Assembly: GCA_041484525.1 (NCBI GenBank) | Contig: JBGPHT010000180.1 | Coordinates: 1 to 15,116, forward strand | DNA length: 15,116 nt | DNA from: JBGPHT01 sp041484525 | GTDB taxonomy: Bacteria; Acidobacteriota; Terriglobia; Bryobacterales; Bryobacteraceae | Direction of reading: 5' to 3' | Part shown: piece after piece, positions 9,071 through 14,620 of the stretch | How positions within the stretch are numbered: position 1 is the stretch's first letter | Layout: the number at the start of each line of letters is the position of its first letter | Made by a program: the position numbers and the translations under genes | The notes under the pieces: model-generated | What the model saw: the letters and a program-made list of their open reading frames with translations, nothing else | Database searches by the model: none | Told to the model about the DNA's origin: nothing

Positions 9071-9099
9071 CCTCTCCGGGGGTTGGACGGCCGGAGAGG
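9071..9099 (-). promoter_or_regulatory. Hairpin sequestering the permease ribosome-binding site
   Basis: CCTCTCCGG (9071-9079) and CCGGAGAGG (9091-9099) form a perfect 9-bp G/C-rich stem with an 11-nt loop. In the minus-strand transcript the ribosome-binding GGAGAGG lies in the arm nearest the permease ATG (9064-9062), so folding would mask it. There is no T-run after the stem, which argues against a plain terminator. It is a candidate for translational tuning within the operon. Confidence 0.55.
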
Positions 9100-9121
9100 C
9101 GGAGGGTTAGGAAGAGAGCCG

Positions 9122-10702
9122 CTATTGCGCCAATTCGAAGGCGACGTCGATCGTAGTCAGCGTCTCCACCGGCTGGCCGTTCAGCAGCGTCGGAGTGTAG
9201 CGCCACTGCCGTACGGCGTCGAGCGCCGCGTGGGCCAGGCGCGGATCGATGTCCGTATTGATGACCTGCGGATTGATGGGCTCGCCCGATTTCGAAATAA
9301 TCGCGCGGATCTTGACCGTGCCCTGGACGCCCTGCTGCCTCAAATCGTCCGGATAGACCGGTTTGGTCTGCTGCACCAGCCTCATCGCCTGCACATTGCC
9401 GCCAATGCGTATGCGCTGCGGCGTGCCCGCCGGCTGCGCCCCGGCAGCGCCGGGAGCACTGCGCGAGCCACGCACCGTCACGGCTTCCGAGGTCTGGCCG
9501 ATTTGCAGGTTGGCATTGACGGTGGCAGTCGCTCCAGTGACCAGGACCACGTCCTGCTTCGACACGGCGAAACCGCGCGTGCGAAACTCGAGGCTGTAAC
9601 GCCCGGACGCGATCGCGTTGAACCGGTACTCTCCCGCCTTGTTTGCCACCGCGACCTCCTCGTTGGCGCCGTCCAGGTTCTTCGCGACCACTTCACAGTT
9701 TGGAATACGGGCGCCGCTCGGATCTTCCACCACACCTGTTATCGACCCGCGTCCGGCCTGGGCCTGTGCCGTGATCGACGCAATCGGCAGCAGCACCAAC
9801 AGCGCCCCGGCAGCCACCGCCATGGCAGCCCGGCGGCTCAACGGACTGCGATTTCTACCGCGGTCGAGCATGGCTTGCACGCGCGATTCCAGGTCGGACG
9901 CCTCCGCCATCGCCGGCGCATCCGGAAACGCGGCCCGCCGCGCCGCCAGCGCCCGCACCAAGTCCATCAGGTGCGCCGCGTAATCGTGCGCCGCCACTCC
10001 CTGCCGAAGCACGGCGTCGTCGCAGGCCCGCTCCCGCTCTTGCCGCAGCCGGCGCACGGCCAGCCACACGAGCGGATGAAACCAGAAGAGACAACACGCG
10101 GCCTGGGCCAGCCCCTGCGAGAGCAGATCGCGCCGTTGCACGTGCACCAGTTCATGCAGCAGCACGGTTCGGAGCCGGTCCGCGGGCCAATCAGCCGCGC
10201 CCGCCGGCAGCATCACGATGGGATTCACAATGCCCCACGTGAGGGGCATATCGACCGCGCTGCTTTCCAGCACCGCGGCGCGCCGGATGCCGAGCGAATG
10301 CCGCAACTCCTCGAACTCCGCCCGCGCGTAGACAGCCGGAGCGGCACACTTCACCATCCAGGACGTGCGCGCCACGCCGGTCAGAAACCACGCCGCCGCC
10401 AGGCCCATTCCGAGCAGCCGCATCGTCGCCAGCAGGTCTCCCCTCGAGGTCGAAGCCGGCGCCGACGGTGCGGGTGCCGGGTTCGCGGGCGCTGCCGTCG
10501 CTACCACCACCGCGGGCGCCGGCGCGACAGGCAACTGTCCCCACTTCGGCCCCATCCGCATCGCCACCGGCAGCACCAGCAGCGCCAGAAATGCCATTGT
10601 CCACGTAAAGTGGCGGACCGCCGCCGGCGCCCGCCGCAACAGGCCCGCCGCACCGAACGCGGCCGCCAGAATCACACTCGCCTTCAATGTTAGCCACAGC
10701 AT
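9122..10702 (-). CDS. M56 (BlaR1/MecR1-type) sensor protease fused to carboxypeptidase-regulatory-like and TonB C-terminal domains
   Basis: A 526-residue membrane metalloprotease that, by analogy with BlaR1/MecR1, would respond to an outside signal and relieve repression by the BlaI-type protein encoded just upstream. Domains in order: membrane helices at about 2-22, 32-49 and 93-112; the M56 peptidase with zinc motif HELVH at 183-187 and the downstream ERERACDDAV block (223-231) likely supplying the third ligand; a further membrane helix at about 292-312; a carboxypeptidase-regulatory-like beta-sandwich at about 318-405 (GSITGVVEDPSGARIPNCEV); and a TonB C-terminal domain at about 438-526 (KPVYPDDLRQQGVQGTVKI, AVRQWRYTPTLLNG). 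BlaR1 itself ends in a penicillin-binding sensor, so here the sensor is replaced. The start lies 2 nt after the BlaI stop with a good GGAG. Confidence 0.9.
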   Translation of the reverse strand: MLWLTLKASVILAAAFGAAGLLRRAPAAVRHFTWTMAFLALLVLPVAMRMGPKWGQLPVAPAPAVVVATAAPANPAPAPSAPASTSRGDLLATMRLLGMGLAAAWFLTGVARTSWMVKCAAPAVYARAEFEELRHSLGIRRAAVLESSAVDMPLTWGIVNPIVMLPAGAADWPADRLRTVLLHELVHVQRRDLLSQGLAQAACCLFWFHPLVWLAVRRLRQERERACDDAVLRQGVAAHDYAAHLMDLVRALAARRAAFPDAPAMAEASDLESRVQAMLDRGRNRSPLSRRAAMAVAAGALLVLLPIASITAQAQAGRGSITGVVEDPSGARIPNCEVVAKNLDGANEEVAVANKAGEYRFNAIASGRYSLEFRTRGFAVSKQDVVLVTGATATVNANLQIGQTSEAVTVRGSRSAPGAAGAQPAGTPQRIRIGGNVQAMRLVQQTKPVYPDDLRQQGVQGTVKIRAIISKSGEPINPQVINTDIDPRLAHAALDAVRQWRYTPTLLNGQPVETLTTIDVAFELAQ

Positions 10703-10704
10703 GT

Positions 10705-11106
10705 TCAGACTCCTTCCTCTTCGGCCTCGCGCCGCGCCTGCTCGATCATGCCTGAAATCCGCTCCAGATCCTGCTTCTTGAGATTCGCCGCCGAAAGGTC
10801 GATCAGCGCCGCCACCGCCTGCTCCACCGACCCCTCGAAAAACGTCGTCACCATGTGGTGCAGCGCCGACCGCCGCGCCGTCTCGCGCGCCAGTTTGGGC
10901 AAATACACGTAGCGCAACGCTTCTTCTTCGTGGCGCACGTGCCCCTTCTCCTCCAACACCCGCAGCTTGGCCCGCACCGCCGAGTAGCTGGGCGGGTCCG
11001 CCATCGCCTGGTGGATTTCGGACGCCGTGGCGCGTCCCCGCTGGTAGAGGATGTCCATGATCTGGCGCTCGCGCCGGCTCAGGTTGCGATGTCCGTCTTT
11101 CCGCAT
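10705..11106 (-). CDS. blaI: BlaI/MecI/CopY-family transcriptional repressor
   Basis: A winged-helix repressor of 133 residues. The N-terminal DNA-binding domain reads NLSRRERQIMDILYQRGRAT, then ASEIHQAM, then a recognition helix SYSAVRAKLRVLEEKGHV, then a basic wing (RHEEEALRYVYLP). The C-terminal half (about 75-133) is helical and mediates dimerisation. In the BlaI/MecI family, cleavage or release by the M56 partner lifts repression. ATG 11106-11104 is chosen: an in-frame ATG at 11148 would place the promoter and operator repeats inside the coding region, and the residues it would add do not resemble the family. It is the first gene of a four-gene operon and likely autorepressed through the repeats in its leader. 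The symbol denotes the family only, not a proven beta-lactam role. Confidence 0.88.
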   Translation of the reverse strand: MRKDGHRNLSRRERQIMDILYQRGRATASEIHQAMADPPSYSAVRAKLRVLEEKGHVRHEEEALRYVYLPKLARETARRSALHHMVTTFFEGSVEQAVAALIDLSAANLKKQDLERISGMIEQARREAEEEGV

Positions 11107-11110
11107 GGTG

Positions 11111-11167
11111 TATGCTGCAAAAGCAGCACTATGCTGCAAAAATAACATCGGAGAATTGGCTTGTCAA
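11111..11167 (-). promoter_or_regulatory. Promoter and repeated operator of the blaI-M56-ADOP operon
   Basis: On the minus strand a consensus -35 TTGACA (11167-11162) is followed by 17 nt and an extended -10, TG-T-TATTTT (-10 at 11144-11139). Downstream are two copies of a 12-bp word (plus-strand TATGCTGCAAAA at 11111-11122 and 11130-11141), 19 bp apart. The first belongs to a perfect dyad TGCTGC-AAAA-GCAGCA (11113-11128). The second copy overlaps the -10, and the dyad lies just past the expected transcript start, where a BlaI-type dimer would block polymerase. The sequence differs from the staphylococcal TACA/TGTA operator. Confidence 0.65.
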
Positions 11168-11191
11168 GCGATTTCTCGAGGTTCGTGGCAG

Positions 11192-11283
11192 GTCGTCTCC
11201 TTCAAGCCGGCCATAGTCGCGATTCTCCTCTTATCCGCTTGCGCGGCGGGGGCGCGCGCAAGTCACCTTCGAAGTGCCTCTGT
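11192..11283 (+). pseudogene. Signal-peptide remnant of an exported protein
   Basis: The plus strand reads a signal-peptide-like stretch (SFKPAIVAILLLSACAAG) ending near 11255. One base over, the sequence continues as QVTFEVPLSSLQPLRP, the kind of sequence that follows a signal peptidase site. No start codon is present in frame nearby and a frameshift is needed at the GCGCGCGC run. The fragment ends against the 3' end of the opposing membrane-protein gene. A dyad, CTTGCGCG (11238-11245) and CGCGCAAG (11255-11262), overlies the shift site. Chance is possible. Confidence 0.25.
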
Positions 11284-11290
11284 CAAGCCT

Positions 11291-11635
11291 TCAGCCCCTC
11301 CGGCCCATCGGGATCGTGGCGATCGCACCGGCCGTGCTCAGGACGAACCCGATCGCCCCGCCCACCAAAGCGTGACGCATCGGCGAGTAGGTCGCGAACC
11401 TCGCGGTGATGTAGCTTCCAACGACGCCGTAAACGATCCGATAGGATAGCGCCAGAAGATTCAAGCGCGGGTCGTACATCGGCTGGCCCCAAGGCGGATA
11501 GACCTGGAGCACATGCAGCACCTGGTCGGTGCCGAGCGATAGCACTACGATCGCGATAAACCCCAGGAATACCGCGGCCGCGCTTAGCCACGGCTGGCGG
11601 GGATGCGCACTCGTTATCGTCATGGGGATTGTCAT
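11291..11635 (-). CDS. Small four-helix membrane protein, C-terminus apparently lost
   Basis: An uncharacterised integral membrane protein of 114 residues. Seen: a short polar start, helix 1 (WLSAAAVFLGFIAIVVLSLG), a conserved-looking loop (YPPWGQPMYDPRLNLLAL), then helices around YRIVYGVVGSYITA and HALVGGAIGFVLSTAGAIAT. I recall relatives continuing for some 25 residues past the IPM motif with another helix. Here the frame ends at once (GRRG stop), and the neighbouring frame gives only a few residues, so the 3' end looks truncated. The ATG lies inside the 8-bp target duplication of the adjacent transposon. Its original ribosome-binding site, GAGGGAG, is now 3 kb away at about 14642-14648, so the gene is probably not translated normally. 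Confidence 0.55.
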   Translation of the reverse strand: MTIPMTITSAHPRQPWLSAAAVFLGFIAIVVLSLGTDQVLHVLQVYPPWGQPMYDPRLNLLALSYRIVYGVVGSYITARFATYSPMRHALVGGAIGFVLSTAGAIATIPMGRRG

Positions 11636-11640
11636 TTTAC
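11633..11640. repeat. 8-bp target-site duplication, left copy
   Basis: CATTTTAC directly abuts the left inverted repeat. The identical 8-mer at 14634-14641 abuts the right one. Eight-base duplications are the established hallmark of IS1595-family insertion. Confidence 0.88.
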
Positions 11641-11663
11641 CGTGATTATCCACTTGACAACAT
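11641..11663 (+). repeat. Left terminal inverted repeat of the IS1595-type transposon
   Basis: Starts CGTGATTATC and ends ACTTGACAACAT. It matches the reverse complement of 14611-14633 except for two transitions (positions 4 and 11), and homology continues a little further inward (GAGACT). It contains an inward-facing TTGACA. Confidence 0.88.
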
Positions 11664-11703
11664 TGAGACTCCAGCACCACAATGGCTTGTGGAGGTGGTC
11701 TTT

Positions 11704-11796
11704 ATGTTGAGTTGCTGCAAAGTGTGGATGAGTTCAAAAATGGAAGCGGTAGACCGCGCAACGGCGGGAGAAGATGCGGAACGTTATGCTGATTGA
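11704..11796 (+). CDS. Possible 30-residue ORF behind the left transposon end
   Basis: A strong ribosome-binding sequence GGAGGT (11691-11696) sits 7 nt before ATG 11704. The frame encodes MLSCCKVWMSSKMEAVDRAT and ten further residues before TGA. The TTGACA in the left inverted repeat lies upstream with a poor -10 (CACAAT at 11678-11683, 18-nt spacing). The peptide resembles nothing I know and may be a leader or an accident. The rest of 11797-11856 contains nothing recognisable. Confidence 0.2.
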   Translation: MLSCCKVWMSSKMEAVDRATAGEDAERYAD

Positions 11797-11856
11797 AATC
11801 CGGAGGGAGAGGATCATTCATTCGCTGGTTCACATTAGGGCCGCACTGAAACGAGG

Positions 11857-12033
11857 CTAGCCGCGCTTCTTTGCCTTCCGCTTCGCCGTGGGGTGCTTTG
11901 GTTCGCGCTTGCGCGGTATATCGGCCATCGGCATCGGCGGCGCATTCAGCAGCGCCTGAATCACGGCCCTGAACTGATCCTCGGGGACTTTGGGGATGTT
12001 GGCCACGAGTCCATTGTAGCGCGGGGGTTTCAT
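11857..12033 (-). CDS. Small basic hypothetical protein, transposon passenger
   Basis: 58 residues starting MKPPRYNGLVANIPKVPEDQ, then FRAVIQALLNAPPMPMADIP, ending in a lysine/arginine-rich tail (KREPKHPTAKRKAKKRG). It appears to be a short helix (about 20-31) between proline-rich flanks with a strongly basic C-terminus, suggesting nucleic-acid or ribosome contact. I do not recognise the family. The ATG overlaps the upstream stop as ATGA (12033-12030), a strong sign of translational coupling and that this short frame is real. It ends about 190 nt from the left inverted repeat. Confidence 0.55.
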   Translation of the reverse strand: MKPPRYNGLVANIPKVPEDQFRAVIQALLNAPPMPMADIPRKREPKHPTAKRKAKKRG

Positions 12034-12659
12034 GAACCGATAATTTGCTCAAATGTCTCTATGAGTTCAAGATGCTTCTCGGTCGGGACGGCCGCTTTGG
12101 AGTAATAACGGTTTTCCGAGAATGGAATGCCGTCTCGCCTCTCGAATGTGAACGAGTGTCTTCCTAATTGATCTCCCCGGAACATGACGGCGACGGCATC
12201 CTGTTGTGCCGGATCTTTGCTGGACAGTCCTTCCAATATCCGGGCAAACTGATCAAGCTTCTTTAGTTTCTTCCTTACCGATAACTCAGACGAGAACACG
12301 ATCTGGCTCTCATATGCCTTTGTCTTTACTAAGTCCTGAGTATAATTAAGGCGAAATTCTTGTGCGGTCCAACTCAATAAGTCGCCAAGAAACCTATCGC
12401 TAACAGTAGTGGAACTTTTGGAATCACCTAACAAGCCATCTGCATAGATCTGCAAACCTGCACTGAGTCCATCGAATTCACCATCGGCAAATGTGACGGA
12501 TGACTGCATGAAATCCTCGGGTTTATGAGGATATCGAAGAAATCGATAGCGTTCCTGAATGGCACGATAAATCGGCCCAAGCGCAACTCCGCGCTCATTC
12601 AACTCACTTGTGTTGAATAGCCAAATAGAGCGCGCCAGGAGGATTTCTGGTTTGTTCAT
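12030..12659 (-). CDS. Hypothetical protein, transposon passenger operon
   Basis: A 209-residue soluble-looking protein with no signal peptide or membrane segment, beginning MNKPEILLARSIWLFNTSEL. Visible pieces: an aromatic/charged N-terminal region (IYRAIQERYRFLRYPHKPED), a central TVSDRFLGDLLSWTAQEFRL, a lysine-rich helix (ELSVRKKLKKLDQFARILEG) and a charged C-terminal segment ending HLELIETFEQIIGS. I recognise no catalytic motif or family. ATG 12659 is chosen over 12668 because GGAAGAG then lies 9 nt upstream and the start overlaps the antitoxin stop as ATGA. A third member of a toxin-antitoxin-like operon could be a regulator, chaperone or replacement toxin; this is unproven. Confidence 0.68.
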   Translation of the reverse strand: MNKPEILLARSIWLFNTSELNERGVALGPIYRAIQERYRFLRYPHKPEDFMQSSVTFADGEFDGLSAGLQIYADGLLGDSKSSTTVSDRFLGDLLSWTAQEFRLNYTQDLVKTKAYESQIVFSSELSVRKKLKKLDQFARILEGLSSKDPAQQDAVAVMFRGDQLGRHSFTFERRDGIPFSENRYYSKAAVPTEKHLELIETFEQIIGS

Positions 12660-13162
12660 AGGGCGCATCTCTTCCCAAGCAAGCCGGACTGTTCCGTAGA
12701 CATCTGTGTTGTCATGGCGCGCGCTGCCAAAGCAGATTGTTTTTGGTCTCGGTATACGCCGATATCGGCCACCTGTTGGCCTTGATTGCTGGCTTGGCCA
12801 GTTCCTCCTTCATTCGCTAATTTGTCTATTCTCCCCAAGTCCATATCTTCTTCTTCGTTTCCAGGCAATGCGGATGCAACTCTGATGGCCAGCTTTAGGC
12901 CCAGCGCTCCCAAAACTTCCCACAAGCTACTGTATTGGGGGTTTCCGCTTTCCGAAAGCATCCGATAAAGATTCTCGCGGTTCATGCCAGTGATTTCAGC
13001 AATGCCGCCTAACCCTTGGCGTGCAGCAGCTACATCCCGCAACGCCAACAAGAAACCTTCTGGTGAATCTTCCAAGGATGCGTTGAGGTACGCAACAGCA
13101 TATTGCAACTCCTGCAAACGCTGAGCGAGTCCGACCTCGTACTTCTTTGATCTTCTCGGCAT
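12656..13162 (-). CDS. HI1420-type addiction-module antitoxin with C-terminal extension
   Basis: A DNA-binding antitoxin of the HI1420/addiction-module antidote family, which normally neutralises an HI1419 (RelE/HigB-superfamily) toxin and autorepresses the operon. Residues about 25-100 carry the family layout: AVAYLNASLEDSPEGFLLAL, RDVAAARQGLGGIAEITGMN, RENLYRMLSESGNPQYSSLW, EVLGALGLKLAIR, with a helix-turn-helix around IAEITGMNRENLYRML. The usual protein is about 100 residues; here it has 168, with a polar Q/S/A-rich extension after about 100. The ATG at 13162 overlaps the toxin stop as TGATG, typical of these pairs. An in-frame ATG at 13183 lies within the toxin frame and is less likely. 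Confidence 0.8.
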   Translation of the reverse strand: MPRRSKKYEVGLAQRLQELQYAVAYLNASLEDSPEGFLLALRDVAAARQGLGGIAEITGMNRENLYRMLSESGNPQYSSLWEVLGALGLKLAIRVASALPGNEEEDMDLGRIDKLANEGGTGQASNQGQQVADIGVYRDQKQSALAARAMTTQMSTEQSGLLGKRCAL

Positions 13163-13326
13163 CAGCCCCTGTATTCCTTCCAATACTGCTTGGCCGCCTT
13201 AATATCTGCGCTCTGTGTTCGTTTCATGCCCGCGCAGAGTAGTAGAACTGACTCCCCGTCGTCCACACAATAAACGCGGTACCCGGGGCCAAAGCGTATT
13301 TTGAGTTCAATGATTCCGTCACCCAC
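13162..13326 (-). pseudogene. N-terminally truncated HI1419/HigB-type toxin
   Basis: The frame upstream of the antitoxin encodes the C-terminal half of an HI1419-family RelE/HigB-like toxin: GDGIIELKIRFGPGYRVYCV, DDGESVLLLCAGMKRTQSAD, IKAAKQYWKEYRG. The GPGYRVY block and the final strand and helix are family hallmarks. The normal length is roughly 95-110 residues, but here only about 54 remain from a possible GTG at 13326, and an in-frame TGA lies five codons further back. The missing N-terminal half is not present in any other frame upstream. A toxin lacking that half is probably inactive, leaving an orphan antitoxin. Confidence 0.75.
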
Positions 13327-13391
13327 ATGTCTGTTAAATCACAATACCCCTGAGATGCTATCCTGAGTAGCTTGCTATGTTAAACTCGGTG

Positions 13392-13479
13392 CGGAAGCGG
13401 CGGGGGTCGAACCCGCAAAACGCCTGCCGACGTTGATGGTTTATAAGACCAGTGGGCCTGCCGATGCCCAACGTTTTCC
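13392..13479 (-). tRNA. Decayed class-II-like tRNA or tRNA-like structure, anticodon UAU
   Basis: The minus strand folds into most of a tRNA: D arm TGGGC/GCCCA (13470-13466, 13457-13453); anticodon stem TGGT/ACCA with loop CTTATAA (13447-13441), anticodon TAT at 13445-13443; an extra arm AACG/CGTT with 8-nt loop (13434-13419); and a perfect T arm GCGGG-TTCGACC-CCCGC (13416-13400). The acceptor is damaged: GGAAAAC (13479-13473) can pair with CGCTTCC (13399-13393) at only four of seven positions. The discriminator would be G13392 and no CCA is encoded. UAU would read the isoleucine codon AUA, but the long variable arm is wrong for tRNA-Ile. It may be a pseudogene or non-translational mimic. Confidence 0.4.
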
Positions 13480-13481
13480 CT

Positions 13482-13499
13482 TGTAGCTTTAAAGCTACA
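13482..13499. repeat. 18-bp perfect palindrome
   Basis: TGTAGCTTTAAAGCTACA is fully self-complementary. It sits between the tRNA-like segment and the end of the transposase gene. The function is unknown: a protein-binding site or cruciform are possibilities. Confidence 0.6.
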
Positions 13500-13524
13500 C
13501 TACTGGGAAGTTGTCGTCAACTCA

Positions 13525-13568
13525 AGCTGATGGGGAGTTTTGTTTCTAAAATGGCTCCCCATCCAGCT
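13525..13568 (-). terminator. Stem-loop over the transposase 3' end
   Basis: GATGGGGAG (13529-13537) pairs perfectly with CTCCCCATC (13555-13563), with a 17-nt loop holding the transposase stop codon. AGCT on each side extends the stem with a one-base bulge. There is no U-run after it on the minus strand, so it would be an atypical terminator, or an mRNA-stabilising or read-through-blocking structure. Confidence 0.4.
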
Positions 13569-14574
13569 CCACTTCCGGTCCCGCATCCGGCACTTCGTCC
13601 ACGGACTGAATGAGCTTCGCGTACGGCATCGCGGAGCCTATCACGAGGGCCACGATCACGAGAGTGAACATCTCCTCCGCTTCGCGATGGTTCCATTTGA
13701 ACTGGGCCTCGGAGAGATAGCGGTGCAAGTGCTTTATCGAAACCTGATGGAATGAGCCTATGATCGCGCGTTTGAGCAAGCCCCAGTAGCCGTCAATCGT
13801 GCCAGTGTGAACGTCGCCGCGAACCCATTCCTTCGCGGAGTGGTTCACTATTTCATGCTTCTGCACATTCTCGGGCATCCGGTCGTACAAGCGGCTATCG
13901 TCCGTGTAGACCGCATCGGCTGTGATCGCAATGTTGTCGCGGAGCTTCCCGACAACGTTGTGCCGGTTGATGCGCGAGACGTGGAACGTACGAGCTTTGC
14001 CGTCGCGCTCGATCATTCCGAACACGGGCTCCTTCTCGTACTTCGCACGCTTCCGGCGCTTGTCGTATTTCTTCGCGCCGATATAGGTTTCGTCCGCCTC
14101 AATCGTGCCCATGAGCAGTTCGGCGGTCGCCTGTTCGAAAAGGTTCTTTGCTTGGCGGATGCGATGGCAGAGAAACCAGACCGTTTTGTACGCAGGTTTC
14201 TTGCCGTCTTCCTCTAGATCACGCCGCATCTGAAGTGCGGAGATACCTTTCTTCGCGTTCACCATAAGGGCCACAGCCATGAACCACTTTTGCAGGCCGA
14301 AATGTGTATCGTTGAAAATCGTTCCCGTGGTGACTGAGAACTGGAATTTGCAGGTGACGCAGAAGTACAGGATGCGGGCCGGAACGGGCTTCACTTCTTC
14401 CGCGCCAGTCTTGGGGTTCTTGCGAATGCGCGTGCTCTCATTCTTCCGGTACTTCGTCACCTTTGCGCTATCGCACTTGAGGCAGCGCACGCCATCCGGC
14501 CATCGCATGGACTCCAGGAAATCGTTGCAGGCTTCTACGGTGCCGAGTCTTTTCGTGACATCTATCAGGTTCAT
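13546..14574 (-). CDS. IS1595-family (ISXO2-like) transposase
   Basis: A 342-residue transposase that catalyses movement of the surrounding element. Seen: an N-terminal zinc ribbon (CLKC at 31-34, CVTC at 72-75), the helical MRRDLEEDG region, then the ISXO2-like RNase-H-fold domain. D161 in GTIEADETYIG and D225 or D226 in VYTDDSRLY are the first two catalytic acids. The third block reads HTGTIDGYWGLLKRAIIGSF, with D261 seven residues before K268, where I expect E or N in this family. HLHRYLSEAQFKWNHRE is the typical C-terminal motif. Length and frame are intact. GAGG 6 nt before ATG 14574 supports the start, and a promoter overlaps the right inverted repeat. Confidence 0.93.
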   Translation of the reverse strand: MNLIDVTKRLGTVEACNDFLESMRWPDGVRCLKCDSAKVTKYRKNESTRIRKNPKTGAEEVKPVPARILYFCVTCKFQFSVTTGTIFNDTHFGLQKWFMAVALMVNAKKGISALQMRRDLEEDGKKPAYKTVWFLCHRIRQAKNLFEQATAELLMGTIEADETYIGAKKYDKRRKRAKYEKEPVFGMIERDGKARTFHVSRINRHNVVGKLRDNIAITADAVYTDDSRLYDRMPENVQKHEIVNHSAKEWVRGDVHTGTIDGYWGLLKRAIIGSFHQVSIKHLHRYLSEAQFKWNHREAEEMFTLVIVALVIGSAMPYAKLIQSVDEVPDAGPEVELDGEPF

Positions 14575-14591
14575 GTGCGGCCTCTAGATGT

Positions 14592-14620
14592 AGTATGCGG
14601 CTAGTCTCTGATGTTGTCAA
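14592..14620 (-). promoter_or_regulatory. Transposase promoter with -35 inside the right inverted repeat
   Basis: On the minus strand TTGACA (14620-14615) is separated by exactly 17 nt from CATACT (14597-14592), a close match to the sigma-70 consensus. The -35 is part of the terminal inverted repeat. Transposase binding to its own end would therefore be expected to repress transcription. Confidence 0.65.

Noticed and set aside
8927..10693. Very long plus-strand open frame (588 codons) opposite the M56 gene
   Set aside because: It is an antisense shadow in G/C-rich DNA: composition is dominated by R, H, Q and G, with no domain. The opposite strand encodes a clear M56/TonB protein.
11702..12052. 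Minus-strand frame of 116 codons overlapping the 58-residue gene
   Set aside because: It lies in a different frame from the coupled small gene, has low-complexity composition, and has no ribosome-binding site or overlap logic.
11641..13545. Alternative idea that the IS is only the transposase with a left end near 13400-13540
   Set aside because: No sequence there matches the right inverted repeat or the flanking 8-mer, while 11633-11663 matches both.
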